This document shows, piece after piece, positions 24,204 to 33,827 of a stretch of 40,573 bases of DNA. Origin of the DNA: Rhizobiales bacterium Ga0077524. GTDB taxonomy: Bacteria > Pseudomonadota > Alphaproteobacteria > Rhizobiales > Hyphomicrobiaceae. The notes beneath the pieces are model-generated. The model did not search any database, was not told the DNA's origin, and saw only the letters and a list, made by a program, of their open reading frames with translations. Both the position numbers and the translations under genes were made by a program. The first letter of the stretch is position 1; every line of letters begins with the position of its first letter. Location: assembly GCA_001464755.1 (NCBI GenBank), contig LNDR01000400.1, positions 1-40,573 of the forward strand, given 5' to 3'.

Positions 24204-26807
24204 TCAGGCTGCCGCCTTCCCGGCGGCCTCCCTTGTCACGACAATGACTCCGTCGCGCACCGTCAGTCGCACCGTGTCGCCATCCTTCACGTCACCCGCC
24301 AGGATACGCTCCGCCAGCCCGTCCTGGACGCTCTTCTGGATCACCCGTTTGAGCGGCCTTGCCCCATAGGCCGGGTCATAGCCGCTGTTGGCGAGCCACG
24401 TACGCGCCGCGTCGTCCAGAATGAGCGTGATCTTCCTGTCGGCGAGCAGCTTCTGCAACCGTGCGATCTGGATGTCGACGATGCGGCTCATCTCGCTCCG
24501 TTGCAGGCGGTGGAAGACGATGATCTCGTCGAGCCGGTTGATGAACTCGGGCCGGAATTTCGTCTTTACCTCCGCCATGACGTACTCACGCGCCTGCTGC
24601 ATGTCGCCGCCGTCCTTCACGGCCACGAGGTACTCGGCGCCGATGTTGGACGTCAGGATGATCAGCGTGTTCTTGAAGTCGACCGTGCGTCCCTGGCCAT
24701 CCGTCAGGCGCCCATCGTCGAGCACCTGCAACAGCACGTTGAACACGTCTGGGTGCGCCTTCTCGATCTCGTCGAACAGGATCACCTGGTAGGGCCGGCG
24801 CCTCACCGCTTCGGTCAGTGCTCCGCCCTCCTCGTAGCCGACATAGCCCGGGGGCGCGCCGATGAGGCGAGCGACGGAGTGCTTCTCCATGTACTCGGAC
24901 ATGTCTATCCGGACCATCGCACTCTCGTCGTCGAACAGGAACGACGCAAGCGCCTTCGTCAGCTCCGTCTTGCCAACACCCGTCGGCCCAAGGAACATGA
25001 ACGAGCCGATCGGGCGGTTCGGGTCTTGCAGTCCGGCCCGCGCGCGCCGCACGGCGGTCGCGACGGCCTTGACCGCCTCCTCCTGCCCGACGACGCGCCG
25101 CGCAATCGCCTCCTCCATCCGGAGCAGCTTGTCCCTCTCGCCTTCCAGCATTCGATCGACGGGCACGCCGGTCCACCGCGAGACGACGCCAGCGATATGA
25201 TCGGGCGTCACCGCCTCCTCAACCATCACGGACACTTTGCCGTCGCCGCCTTCCATGGCCGTGAGCTTCTTCTCGATCTCCGGAATCCGCCCGTAGGCAA
25301 GCTCGCCCGCCCGCGCGAGGTCGCCCCGGCGCTGTGCCTTGGCAAGCTCGGTCCTGAGGCCGTCCAGCTCCTCTTTGAGCTTTTGCGCATCGCCAAGTCG
25401 GCCCTTCTCGGCCTCCCAGCGGCGCGTCATGGCGGCGGACTGCTCCTCGTGCTCCGCGATCGACTTTTCGAGCTTCGCGAGACGATCCTTCGAGCCGGGA
25501 TCGCTCTCCTTCTTCAGCGCCTCCCGCTCGATCTTCATCTGCATCATGTCGCGGTCGATCCGGTCCAGCTCCTCCGGCTTGGAATCGATCTCCATCTTGA
25601 GGCGCGAGGCGGCCTCGTCGACGAGGTCGATCGCCTTGTCCGGCAGGAAGCGGTCGGTGATGTACCGGTTCGAAAGCGTCGCGGCCGAAACCAGCGCCGC
25701 GTCGGTGATGCGGACGCCGTGATGCAGCTCGTAGCGCTCTTTCAGGCCGCGCAGAATCGAGATCGTATCCTCGACCGTCGGCTCGCTGACGAACACCGGT
25801 TGAAAGCGTCGCGCCAGCGCCGCATCCTTCTCGATGTGCTTCCTGTACTCGTCGAGCGTCGTCGCACCGACGCAGTGCAGCTCGCCGCGCGCCAGCGCCG
25901 GCTTCAGCAGATTGCCCGCGTCCATCGAGCCTTCGGTCTTGCCCGCTCCGACGATCGTGTGCAGTTCGTCGATGAACAGGATGATGCGGCCCTCCTCGGC
26001 CTGCACCTCCTTGAGCACGCTCTTCAGTCGCTCCTCGAACTCGCCTCGATACTTCGCACCCGCGATCAGCGAGCCCATGTCGAGAGACAAAAGCCGCTTG
26101 TCCTTCAGGCTTTCCGGCACGTCGCCCTTGACGATGCGCTGCGCCAAACCTTCGGCGATGGCTGTCTTGCCGACGCCGGGCTCGCCAATCAGAACCGGGT
26201 TGTTCTTCGTCCGCCGCGACAGCACCTGAATGGTGCGCCGGATCTCCTCGTCGCGCCCGATCACGGGGTCGATCTTGCCTTGTGCGGCCGCCTCGGTGAG
26301 ATCGCGCGCATAGCGCTTGAGCGCGTCGTAGCCTTCCTCTGCCGAGGCAGAATCGGCTGTGCGCCCTTTGCGGACCTCGTTGATGGCCCCATTGAGCGCC
26401 TGCGGAGTGACGCTGGCATCCTTGAGCGCCCGCGCGGCCTCCGAAGAGCCATCGAGAGCAATCGCCAGCAGCAACCGTTCGACGGTGACGAACTTGTCGC
26501 CCGCCTTGTCGGCAACCTTCTCGGCTTGATCCAGAACGCGAGCCAGTTCCGGCGACAGGTACACCTGCCCGGCCCCGCCGCCCGACACCTTGGGTCGCCG
26601 CTGCAGCGTGCGCTCGTTTTCCGCCGCCGCTTGCGTCGCGTGACCACCAGACTTGTCGATGAGCCCGGAGGCCAAGCCTTCCGGATCGTCGAGAAGAACC
26701 TTGAGGAGATGCTCAGGCGTCAGCTGCTGATGCCCCTCTCGCAGGGCGAGGTTCTGTGCTGCTTGAATGAAGCCCTTGGCGCGGTCCGTATACTTTTCGA
26801 TATTCAT
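24204..26807 (-). CDS. clpB: ATP-dependent chaperone ClpB (Hsp100 disaggregase)
   Basis: Hexameric AAA+ disaggregase working with DnaK to rescue aggregated protein; 867 aa, normal length. The N domain is residues 1-145 ([20 protein letters not shown]). AAA-1 has Walker A GEPGVGKT (208-215) and Walker [16 protein letters not shown]. The coiled-coil M domain (about 400-525; [18 protein letters not shown]) is what separates ClpB from ClpA/ClpC. AAA-2 has [25 protein letters not shown] and the sensor region [14 protein letters not shown]. The ATG at 26807 has GGAGGA upstream; the in-frame codon 8 residues earlier is rejected. No CIRCE element and no convincing heat-shock sigma promoter was found in the 315 nt upstream. 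Confidence 0.97.
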   Translation of the reverse strand: MNIEKYTDRAKGFIQAAQNLALREGHQQLTPEHLLKVLLDDPEGLASGLIDKSGGHATQAAAENERTLQRRPKVSGGGAGQVYLSPELARVLDQAEKVADKAGDKFVTVERLLLAIALDGSSEAARALKDASVTPQALNGAINEVRKGRTADSASAEEGYDALKRYARDLTEAAAQGKIDPVIGRDEEIRRTIQVLSRRTKNNPVLIGEPGVGKTAIAEGLAQRIVKGDVPESLKDKRLLSLDMGSLIAGAKYRGEFEERLKSVLKEVQAEEGRIILFIDELHTIVGAGKTEGSMDAGNLLKPALARGELHCVGATTLDEYRKHIEKDAALARRFQPVFVSEPTVEDTISILRGLKERYELHHGVRITDAALVSAATLSNRYITDRFLPDKAIDLVDEAASRLKMEIDSKPEELDRIDRDMMQMKIEREALKKESDPGSKDRLAKLEKSIAEHEEQSAAMTRRWEAEKGRLGDAQKLKEELDGLRTELAKAQRRGDLARAGELAYGRIPEIEKKLTAMEGGDGKVSVMVEEAVTPDHIAGVVSRWTGVPVDRMLEGERDKLLRMEEAIARRVVGQEEAVKAVATAVRRARAGLQDPNRPIGSFMFLGPTGVGKTELTKALASFLFDDESAMVRIDMSEYMEKHSVARLIGAPPGYVGYEEGGALTEAVRRRPYQVILFDEIEKAHPDVFNVLLQVLDDGRLTDGQGRTVDFKNTLIILTSNIGAEYLVAVKDGGDMQQAREYVMAEVKTKFRPEFINRLDEIIVFHRLQRSEMSRIVDIQIARLQKLLADRKITLILDDAARTWLANSGYDPAYGARPLKRVIQKSVQDGLAERILAGDVKDGDTVRLTVRDGVIVVTREAAGKAAA

Positions 26808-27122
26808 GGGTATCCTCCACCCGCCAGACATGCCCCGAAGCGGCAGATCCGGCCGTGATCCTGGTCAACCGGGGCCCCCCGCAGGCTGGCTCCTCCGGTC
26901 ATGTAGGAAGCCTCCCTCGTGACGTGAAGGTGCCCACCCCAAGGTTGTTTGCTCGCGTCATGAGGCCCTGCACCGCTTCTGCCAGGCCGGCGCATTTGCC
27001 CCAGGGCCATAATTCGGCCGTTCACCACTTGTTGACGATCCATGCAGGGAGCCGATCGGCGCCGCGCTCGCTTTCACCATCGGGTGGTGGTGACGAAGCC
27101 AGGGATGTTGGCGAGGATAGCG
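26808..27122. other. 315-nt divergent intergenic region (clpB / secreted glycosidase-like)
   Basis: Contains the SD of clpB and, at 27113-27117, the GAGGA preceding the downstream gene. The downstream frame is open from an ATG at 27042, but that stretch is not signal-peptide-like. I saw no dyad, tandem repeat or clear promoter. Confidence 0.5.
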
Positions 27123-28811
27123 ATGCGGGCGCAGCGAAATTGGAGACTATCGACCGTGGCAGCCGCGGTCGCATGGTTGGCGTTCACGCTGCCGCACGCG
27201 CTTGCCGAAAGTCGACCCTCTCGAGATCGCGTCGAGGCTGTTTCTCCCCCCTCGGTCGTCGAGACCCGCGCCAGCGCAGGGTCCAAGCGGGCGCCACGAG
27301 CAAACTCGCGCGGGCCGATCGAACAGTCCTCCCCCGCTTGCCCGTCCTGCGACGCCTATCCCGAGGCCACCTCGAGCCGTCACCGCTTGATCGCCCACAT
27401 TCCCCGCATCCGCAGCGTCACGTACTATACGAACTATCCCGAGTGGAATCCCGAGGTGTACGCAGCCGAGTTCCGTAACGAGGCCTCGCGTATTGGGGCC
27501 GCTGGCTTCAACACCGTCGCCATCATGCCGACCGCCTCCTGGTTCGATGCGACCACGCAAGAACTCCTGAAGCCGCGTCACGTCGAGCTTCTGGAGGACA
27601 TGCTCGAGACGGCCCGGCGGAACAACCTCAAGGTCATTCTGACGCTCGGCCAGCTCGGCAGAGGGTATGCAGCAGATTATCTGCTCCCCAAAATCGCCGT
27701 ACGGAAGGGAGACCAGGGCAACCGCCATGATTTCTGCACTTGGCACGATCATCCGGCGGCATGGGCCGAGTACCTGAAATACACGATGGCGTTGTTCGAG
27801 GCGACGTCCGGCCATCACGACAACATCATCTTCTACCTCTTTTCCGAGGCTGGATACGACGACACCGGCAAACGCTGTGCCATGACCAAGGCCGCATACC
27901 GGCGCAACGCCGCACGTGTTCGTCGCACGCTTGGCAGCCTACCGGCCGAGATCCATGCTCTCAACCCGCGCCTGCGGGCGGGCGTCGCCATGGTCTTCCA
28001 CGACGACGGCTACCTCCGCTTCGGTCATGTCGGACCCGATAACCTCCCCTTCCGGCCCCTCGATCGCGACAATGAGCTGAATAATTTCGACGGCTTCAGC
28101 ACGCACCTCTATTGGGATGGCGCGAGGCGTCCCGACGATACCCAGCTGGTCTACTTCGACCAGTTGTCATCCGCCTCCATTCGCAAGCGCATGTCGGCAA
28201 TCTACGATCGCTACGCCGACGCGATGCCGGGGAAACCCTTCTACTTTCACGAGGTCGGTATATCCGAGTGCCGCACGGGCAAGCGCTACGACCGCATGGA
28301 GCGCGCCTTCAGGGCGATCGCCGATTGGTCCTACGAGAACCGTGTGGGCTGGAATATCTGGATGTGGACGCCGATCTACTCGGCCACCGCGACGTGCGAC
28401 GGCCCGACTGGACATGGCGGCTACTTGCTGACCGAGCCGACCGGCCAGAAGCCGCCCGAGAACGGCTACCGGGAGGCGACTCCGTACCTGAAAGCAATTG
28501 CACGCTATCTCGACGAGGAGAATGGCCATGACAATCGTCCCCTTCTGACGTCCAGCTTCGCCAAGAAAGACGAGAAGCACGTTCTGTTGCGTTGCGACTA
28601 CGGAGCGCGGTTGCCTTGCATATCGGCATCGATCGGAGGCAAGGCTTGCGACTTCTTGAGTTTCGGCGAAGGCCCCTTCTCGACCTTCGCCTACTTCTCG
28701 TGCGCGCTTTCGGCGAATCCCAAGGCGAGACTGATGTGCGGCACGCGCAATCTCGACTCGCGTTGCTCGGCGAGCCCTCCGGTCTCCGTCGGTACCATGG
28801 GCGAACTCTGA
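27123..28811 (+). CDS. Secreted TIM-barrel glycoside hydrolase-like protein
   Basis: 562 aa with signal peptide MRAQRNWRLSTVAAAVAWLA and cleavage near ALAES. A Pro/Ser linker (31-85) precedes a barrel of alternating strands and helices: IRSVTYYTNYPEW, AAGFNTVAIMPTASWFD, NNLKVILTLGQLGRGYA, DNIIFYLFSEAG, LRAGVAMVFHDDGY, FDGFSTHLYWDG, PFYFHEVGISE, VGWNIWMWTPIY. E242 (FSEAG) after one strand and E377 (HEVG) after a later strand fit the acid/base and nucleophile pair of clan GH-A enzymes. The final 80 residues hold six cysteines (491, 499, 509, 527, 539, 548) and look like a separate small domain. The start follows GAGGA at 5-nt spacing; upstream ATGs at 27042 and 27105 lack good sites. Substrate unknown. 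Confidence 0.75.
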   Translation: MRAQRNWRLSTVAAAVAWLAFTLPHALAESRPSRDRVEAVSPPSVVETRASAGSKRAPRANSRGPIEQSSPACPSCDAYPEATSSRHRLIAHIPRIRSVTYYTNYPEWNPEVYAAEFRNEASRIGAAGFNTVAIMPTASWFDATTQELLKPRHVELLEDMLETARRNNLKVILTLGQLGRGYAADYLLPKIAVRKGDQGNRHDFCTWHDHPAAWAEYLKYTMALFEATSGHHDNIIFYLFSEAGYDDTGKRCAMTKAAYRRNAARVRRTLGSLPAEIHALNPRLRAGVAMVFHDDGYLRFGHVGPDNLPFRPLDRDNELNNFDGFSTHLYWDGARRPDDTQLVYFDQLSSASIRKRMSAIYDRYADAMPGKPFYFHEVGISECRTGKRYDRMERAFRAIADWSYENRVGWNIWMWTPIYSATATCDGPTGHGGYLLTEPTGQKPPENGYREATPYLKAIARYLDEENGHDNRPLLTSSFAKKDEKHVLLRCDYGARLPCISASIGGKACDFLSFGEGPFSTFAYFSCALSANPKARLMCGTRNLDSRCSASPPVSVGTMGEL

Positions 28812-28830
28812 CCAACCCGCGCCGGCGGGC

Positions 28831-29664
28831 TTACAACATGCCGAGCGGCCGCTTCCCGCGCGGCGGCGGAAAGGCCTTGTCCAGCTCCGCGAGGTCCTCC
28901 GGCTCGAGCGCGAGATCGGCAGCCGCGAAGTTTTCCTCTACGTGCGTCAGGTTGCCCGCCTTCGGGATCGAGACGACGTGCGGGTGACGCATCGTCCAGG
29001 CAATTGCGACGGCGGCCGGTGTGACGCCGTGCTTGGCCGCGACCTTGCCCAATCCCGCATTGCGCAGGATCGACCCTTGCCCGAGCGGCGAGTAGGCCAT
29101 GATCATCTCGCCGTGCACCCGGCAGTCCGCGACGAGGTCGTGGTCTATGCCGCGCGACCCCAGATGATAGAGCACCTGGTTCGAGACGCAGCCCCCGCCC
29201 GCCTTGACGTCTCGCAACTCCTCCATGTCGTCGACGTCGAAGTTCGACACGCCCCAGTGCCGGATCTTGCCGTCCGCCTTGAGCTTCTCGAACGCTGCCA
29301 CTGTCTCGGCCAGCGGATGCGATCCACGCCAGTGCAGCAGATAAAGGTCGATGCGATCGGTCCGCAGCCGCTTCAGGCTCCGCTCGCAAGCGGCGATGGC
29401 GCCGCTCCGCGAGGCGTTATGCGGATACACCTTCGACACGATGAAAAGCCCATCGCGTCGCCCCGCCGTCGCTTCGGCGATCACCTCCTCCGCGCCGCCC
29501 TCACCATACATCTCCGCCGTATCGATCAGAGTGATGCCGAGATCGAGCGCCGACTTCACCGCCTTGGCCTCGGCAGCCCGGTCGCCTCGCCGCTCCCCCA
29601 TGTGCCACGTGCCGATCCCGAGCTGGGGGATCGTCTCTCCAGTCTTGAGGGTGACGGTGCGCAT
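28831..29664 (-). CDS. Aldo/keto reductase
   Basis: NADPH-dependent carbonyl reductase of the AKR superfamily, 277 aa, cytoplasmic. It has the N-terminal hairpin TLKTGETIPQLGIGTWHMG and most of the catalytic tetrad in LIDTAEMYGEGGAEE (Asp, Tyr), IVSKVYP (Lys) and LYLLHWRG (His), followed by GVSNFDVDDM, AYSPLGQGS and the cofactor-binding VVSIPKAGNLTHVEEN. The YLLHWRG signature resembles YeaE-like reductases rather than AKR1/AKR5. The ATG at 29664 is preceded by GGAG; an earlier in-frame start adds 38 unrelated residues overlapping the GGT promoter. It is divergent from the GGT gene and convergent with the glycosidase-like gene (19-nt gap). Physiological substrate unknown. Confidence 0.93.
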   Translation of the reverse strand: MRTVTLKTGETIPQLGIGTWHMGERRGDRAAEAKAVKSALDLGITLIDTAEMYGEGGAEEVIAEATAGRRDGLFIVSKVYPHNASRSGAIAACERSLKRLRTDRIDLYLLHWRGSHPLAETVAAFEKLKADGKIRHWGVSNFDVDDMEELRDVKAGGGCVSNQVLYHLGSRGIDHDLVADCRVHGEMIMAYSPLGQGSILRNAGLGKVAAKHGVTPAAVAIAWTMRHPHVVSIPKAGNLTHVEENFAAADLALEPEDLAELDKAFPPPRGKRPLGML

Positions 29665-29769
29665 GGCTTTGCTCCAGGATTGGACGGGGCTGGCGTTTAC
29701 AACGCTCGCACACCTTGTCCGTTGCCGGTAGCCTTGCCGGAACACGAAACATTGTGGCGGAGGCGGATG

Positions 29770-31380
29770 ATGACTCACGGCATGGTCTCAGCGGCGCAGC
29801 CCGAGGCGGTGGAAGCAGGACTCGAGGCGCTTAAGGCGGGCGGCAATGCGGTCGATGCGGCGATTGCCACGGCGCTCGTCCAGACCGTCGTCGATCCCCA
29901 GATGTGCGGCATCGCCGGCTTCGGCTCCCTGCACGTTTACGATCCGAAGCGGGGCATCCACGAATGCCTCGACTTCCACGGCCGTGCACCGCTCGCCACG
30001 AAGCCGGACATGTGGGAGCACCTTCTGATCGGCGAGAGCGAGGACGGTTTCGGCTTCCAGCTCGAAGGCAAGGTCAACGAGATCGGTTACGGCGCCATCA
30101 CCAGCCCCATGACCTTGCGTGCCCTTGACGAGGCGCTGCGCCGATACGGCTCGCGCAAGCTCGGCGATCTTCTTGCGCCCGCTATCCACTACGCCGAGCA
30201 GGGCTTCATGGTCCGCCCCCATGTCGCTGCCTATTGGGCGCAGGTGCCGACCGAGGGCCGTGCCCCTCACGCCGAGATGCTGACGACACTGCCCGCAACA
30301 CGAAAAATCTACGCCAAGCCCGACGGCACCCTCCGCAAGATGGGCGAGGTGCTGAAAAACGCCGACATGGGCGCCACCCTGCGCCGCATTCGCGACCACG
30401 GCGTCGAGGATTTCTACGCGGGCGACATTGCCCGCCGCATCGCAGCCGATATGAAGGCCAACGGCGGCCTCATCTCTCAAGCAGACCTCGCCGATGCCAA
30501 GCCCGAGACCAACCCGCCGCTTTGGGGAACCTACCGGGGTTTGCCTATCGCCACCAACCGCCCGCCCGGCGGCGGCCTCATGCTGATCGAGATGCTGAAT
30601 ATTCTCGAGCACTTCGACCTGAAGGCCATGGGCCACAACTCGCCCGGCTACATCGCGACCGTCGCCGAGGCCATGAAGATCGCCACCGTCGACAAGGATG
30701 CGAAGGTCGGCGATCCGCGCTTTGTCACTGTCCCGCTCGATGAGCTGACGTCGAAAGCCTATGCTGAGCCGCTGGCCGCGCGCATCAAGCGCGGGGAGAA
30801 AACCGGCGTTCCGCGCCTCAAGGGCAAGCAGAAGGAAAGCGCCGACACGACCCACGTCGTCGCCGTCGATGAGAACGGCGTCATCGCCACCATGACGCAC
30901 TCACTCGGCACGCCGTCGGGTGTGGTCACCGAGGGCCTCGGATTCATGTACAACGGCGCCATGGCAGTCTTCGACCCGCGTCCTGGCCGCCCCGGCTCGC
31001 TCGCCCCCGGTAAATCACGCTTCTCGTCGCTCGCCCCGTCCATTGTCTTCAAGGACGACAAGCCGTTCCTCGCGATCGGCGCCCCCGGCGGCACCTACAT
31101 CGCCATGGGCATCCTGCAGGTGATGCTCAACGTCATCGAGTTCGGCATGAGCGCCGCCGAGGCTGTGGCCGCGCCGCGCTTCAACGCTACCTCCGACACA
31201 CTCGACATCACCAACCGCATTCTGCGGTCGACCGAGACCGAGCTGAAATCACGCGGTTACGACGTGCGCCGCTGGCCTATGAACTTCCACTTTGCCGGCG
31301 TTCACGCCATCCGCATCGTCGATGGCCGCCTTGATGGCGGCGCCGACCCCGGCCGCGACGGCATGGCCATGGCGGTGTGA
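29770..31380 (+). CDS. Gamma-glutamyltransferase family protein (Ntn hydrolase)
   Basis: 536 aa. It begins MTHGMVSAAQPEAVEAGLEA, followed by KAGGNAVDAAIATALVQTVV and the FHGRAP segment whose Arg binds glutamate in GGT. The autoprocessing site is DTTHVVAVDENG with nucleophile T360, giving large and small subunits of about 359 and 177 residues. GAPGGT near the C-terminus supplies the oxyanion loop. There is no signal peptide, although classical GGTs act in the periplasm; members like this may process other gamma-glutamyl or acyl amides in the cytosol. GGAGG lies 6 nt before the ATG at 29770; an overlapping ATG at 29767 is nearly equivalent. The reading frame stays open far upstream, but there it lies antisense to the aldo/keto reductase. 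Confidence 0.9.
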   Translation: MTHGMVSAAQPEAVEAGLEALKAGGNAVDAAIATALVQTVVDPQMCGIAGFGSLHVYDPKRGIHECLDFHGRAPLATKPDMWEHLLIGESEDGFGFQLEGKVNEIGYGAITSPMTLRALDEALRRYGSRKLGDLLAPAIHYAEQGFMVRPHVAAYWAQVPTEGRAPHAEMLTTLPATRKIYAKPDGTLRKMGEVLKNADMGATLRRIRDHGVEDFYAGDIARRIAADMKANGGLISQADLADAKPETNPPLWGTYRGLPIATNRPPGGGLMLIEMLNILEHFDLKAMGHNSPGYIATVAEAMKIATVDKDAKVGDPRFVTVPLDELTSKAYAEPLAARIKRGEKTGVPRLKGKQKESADTTHVVAVDENGVIATMTHSLGTPSGVVTEGLGFMYNGAMAVFDPRPGRPGSLAPGKSRFSSLAPSIVFKDDKPFLAIGAPGGTYIAMGILQVMLNVIEFGMSAAEAVAAPRFNATSDTLDITNRILRSTETELKSRGYDVRRWPMNFHFAGVHAIRIVDGRLDGGADPGRDGMAMAV

Positions 31381-31537
31381 GGTACACTCAAATGTCATCC
31401 CGGTGCTTGCCTGCCCTCCGCGAATGTCGAGGGTCACCGGGCCCCATCGCGTCACAACTCCTGGAACGCTGAGATGCCGAGCCGAAACACAGGCAAGTCC
31501 CCTCCCTCTCCCCCTGGCCGTGTGTCGATCTGGGCAG

Positions 31538-31714
31538 GTCCCCCTCCCCCTTGCGGGGAGGGGTTAGGGGTGGGGGGATGATCCACGACGGGACGTGCAG
31601 GGCTCGCCCTCTAACCCGCGTCGCTGGCAGCCGGCTTCCTGGCAGGGGAGTTGGATACGACTGCGCCAGCCATTCACCCCCCCCCCGACCCCTCCCCATC
31701 AAGGGGAGGGGAGA
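31538..31714. repeat. Composite palindromic repeat element between GGT and OYE genes
   Basis: Two arms in opposite orientation bound about 100 nt. The left arm (31538-31577) is a CCCCC-TTGC-GGGG hairpin with a GGGGTTAGGGGTGGGGGG tail. The right arm (31675-31713) holds GACCCCTCCCC ATCAA GGGGAGGGG preceded by a run of ten C. The left arm matches the unit at 6561-6595 (hairpin plus GGTTAGGGG tail). The full gap is 31381-31765, 385 nt, and contains no supported gene. Confidence 0.68.
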
Positions 31715-31765
31715 AGCGCGATCGGTCGCGTCTTGCGCGAACCGTGCGGACTGTGAGACCCACCC

Positions 31766-33745
31766 ATGACCAGCCTCTACCCCCATCTCTTTCAGCCCAT
31801 CCGCCTCGGCCAGCGCGAGGCCAAGAACCGCATCATGCGCGTGGCGACGACGGCGAACCTCTCCGACCGCAACCGCGTCGGTGACCGGGTGCTCGCGTTC
31901 TACCGAACGCTCGCCAAAGGCGGTGTCGGTACAATAGTGACGGAGGCGCTGCGTGCCGACGCCCGCGACCCGTTCGGGCCGGGCGCCATGACCATTTTCG
32001 ACCGTGAGGGCATTCCCGGGCTCAGGCGCCTCGCTGACCTCGTCCACGCCGAAGGCGCGCTTCTCATCGGCCAGCTCAACATGGGCGGCCGCCAGCATCT
32101 CGCGTCCCGCGTGGTGCCCTATCTCATCGCACCTTCGGCGATCCCTTGCCCGCGTTCCGGCGGTGTGCCGCACGCACTCACCACCCGCGAGGTCAAGGAG
32201 ACCATCGAAACCTACGTCATGTGCGCGGTGCATTGCATCGAGGCTGGCATGGACGGCGTCGAGATCCACGGCGCACAAGGCCACCTGATCCAGCAATTTC
32301 TCTCGCCCTTCACCAACCGCCGTGAGGACGAGTATGGCGGAACACCAGAGAACCGCATGCGCTTCGCGCGCGAGATCCTGGACGGCGTCCGTCGTCGCGT
32401 CGGCCGTCGCGCCATTGTCGGCTATCGCATGGGCGTCGAGGAGTTCACCGAGGGTGGCCTCGCCATCGACGACACGGTCGAGATCGCCCGCCAGCTGTGC
32501 GCTGACGGCCTCGCCGACTACCTGTCACTCGCCCAGGGCAACTTCAATTCCATCGAGCAGCACCTTCCCGACCGCCACTGGCCGATTCTGACGTTCCGTG
32601 GCCTCCACGGCCGCTTCAAGGCGGTCTCGAACGGCGTGCCGGTCATCGCATCGACACGCATCCAAGGGCCAGAGCAGGCCGAAGGCGTGATCGCATCCGG
32701 CGAGGCCGACTTGATCGGTCTCTGCCGAGCCCTGATCGTCGATCCGGATTGGCCGGCCAAGGCCAAGCGCGGCGAGACGGAGCGCATCCGCCGCTGCATC
32801 GCCTGCAACCAGTGCTGGGCCTGGATCTCGACCGGCGAGCCCATCGGCTGCGCGACAAACCCGGTCACGGGACGCGAGCACCAGTGGGGCCCGCTCGAGC
32901 GCGACAAGGCCGAGATCGAGCGCCATGTCGTCGTTGTCGGCGGCGGTCCGGGCGGACTGGAGGCCGCTCGCGTCGCTGCGGTGCGAGGCCATCGCGTCAC
33001 CCTCCTGGAGCGCGATGGAGTACTCGGCGGCCGCATCCGCCATGCAGCCGTTGTTCCCCATCACGAGGAGACGCGCCACGTCCTCGACTTCCTCATCCCC
33101 GAGGTCCGGCGTGCCGGCGTTGAAGTTCGCCTCGGCTCTAGCGCCGATGGCCCCGCCATCGCGTCACTTTCGCCCGACGCCGTCATCGTGGCGACGGGCG
33201 CCGCGCCCGGCATCCCCGATCTGCCGAGCGACGGCTCAGTGCCGGTCATCACGGCGGACGGCACTGTCCCGCTCGAAGGTCTCACCGGCCGCCACGTCGT
33301 CATCATGGACGAGGACGGCTACTACTGGACCAGCGCCGTCGCCGAGAGCGTCATGGCGCAGGGCCGCGTTCCGGTCATCGCCGCGCGCTTCTTCGAGGTC
33401 GTCCGCGAAATCCCCGTCGTCTCGCGCATCGCCTTCCTGCGCGAGGTGGACAAGGCCGGCGGCAGCCTGAAGCCCAACACCGGCGTCAAGCGCGTCTCCG
33501 ATGGCGGCGTGATCCTAGCCAACTATCTGACCGGCCGCGAGGAGCGCATCGAGGATGTCGCCGCCGTCGTCTGGGTCGGCCTTGCGATCCCCCACGGCGC
33601 CACCCTCGCCGCCGAGATCGAGGCTGCCGGCATCGAGCGCCGCAACATCCACGTCATCGGTGACGCCTTCCAGCCCCGCCGCCTCGTCAACGCATTGGTG
33701 GAAGCACACGGCGTGGCAAGAGGCATCGGATCGAAGGCGAGGTAA
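31766..33745 (+). CDS. Old-yellow-enzyme-type FMN/[4Fe-4S]/FAD oxidoreductase
   Basis: 659 aa, same architecture as 2,4-dienoyl-CoA reductase (FadH) and trimethylamine dehydrogenase. The FMN TIM barrel (1-330) starts HLFQPIRLGQREAKNRI and has GVEIHGAQGHLIQQFLSPFT and NRREDEYGG. A [4Fe-4S] cluster is bound by C344, C347, C350 and C362 (RRCIACNQCWAW, IGCATNP). The NAD(P)/FAD part (386-659) has the dinucleotide motif VVVVGGGPGGLEAARVAA and a second nucleotide-binding segment near HVVIMDEDGYYW. It reduces enones or dienoyl thioesters, or oxidises secondary/tertiary amines; the sequence alone does not decide. The SD site is weak. It converges on aspS. Confidence 0.93.
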   Translation: MTSLYPHLFQPIRLGQREAKNRIMRVATTANLSDRNRVGDRVLAFYRTLAKGGVGTIVTEALRADARDPFGPGAMTIFDREGIPGLRRLADLVHAEGALLIGQLNMGGRQHLASRVVPYLIAPSAIPCPRSGGVPHALTTREVKETIETYVMCAVHCIEAGMDGVEIHGAQGHLIQQFLSPFTNRREDEYGGTPENRMRFAREILDGVRRRVGRRAIVGYRMGVEEFTEGGLAIDDTVEIARQLCADGLADYLSLAQGNFNSIEQHLPDRHWPILTFRGLHGRFKAVSNGVPVIASTRIQGPEQAEGVIASGEADLIGLCRALIVDPDWPAKAKRGETERIRRCIACNQCWAWISTGEPIGCATNPVTGREHQWGPLERDKAEIERHVVVVGGGPGGLEAARVAAVRGHRVTLLERDGVLGGRIRHAAVVPHHEETRHVLDFLIPEVRRAGVEVRLGSSADGPAIASLSPDAVIVATGAAPGIPDLPSDGSVPVITADGTVPLEGLTGRHVVIMDEDGYYWTSAVAESVMAQGRVPVIAARFFEVVREIPVVSRIAFLREVDKAGGSLKPNTGVKRVSDGGVILANYLTGREERIEDVAAVVWVGLAIPHGATLAAEIEAAGIERRNIHVIGDAFQPRRLVNALVEAHGVARGIGSKAR

Positions 33746-33775
33746 ACTTGAGCTGTGCGCGAGCGGCACGCGTAG

Positions 33776-33815
33776 GTTGGGTTAGGCGACCCTTGCCCTT
33801 GGTCCGTAACCCAAC
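33776..33815. repeat. GTTGGGTTA/TAACCCAAC inverted repeat between OYE and aspS
   Basis: Perfect 9-bp arms (33776-33784 and 33807-33815) with a 22-nt loop in the 82-nt convergent gap. The GTAGGTTGGGTTA ... TAACCCAACA form is like short palindromic intergenic repeats seen in many proteobacteria. It could serve both genes as a termination hairpin. Confidence 0.55.
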
Positions 33816-33827
33816 ACGCGCCCCACC

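Noticed and set aside
24129-26858. 909-codon plus-strand frame across clpB
   Set aside because: Antisense shadow of clpB caused by high GC; composition is Arg/His/Leu-rich with no motif.
26808-27042. Heat-shock (RpoH) promoter or CIRCE element upstream of clpB
   Set aside because: No inverted CIRCE repeat; CTTG-like hexamers lack a matching -10 box at correct spacing.
28942-29766. Upstream in-frame extension of the GGT gene
   Set aside because: Antisense to the aldo/keto reductase; the GGT-like sequence begins only at 29767/29770, where an SD is present.
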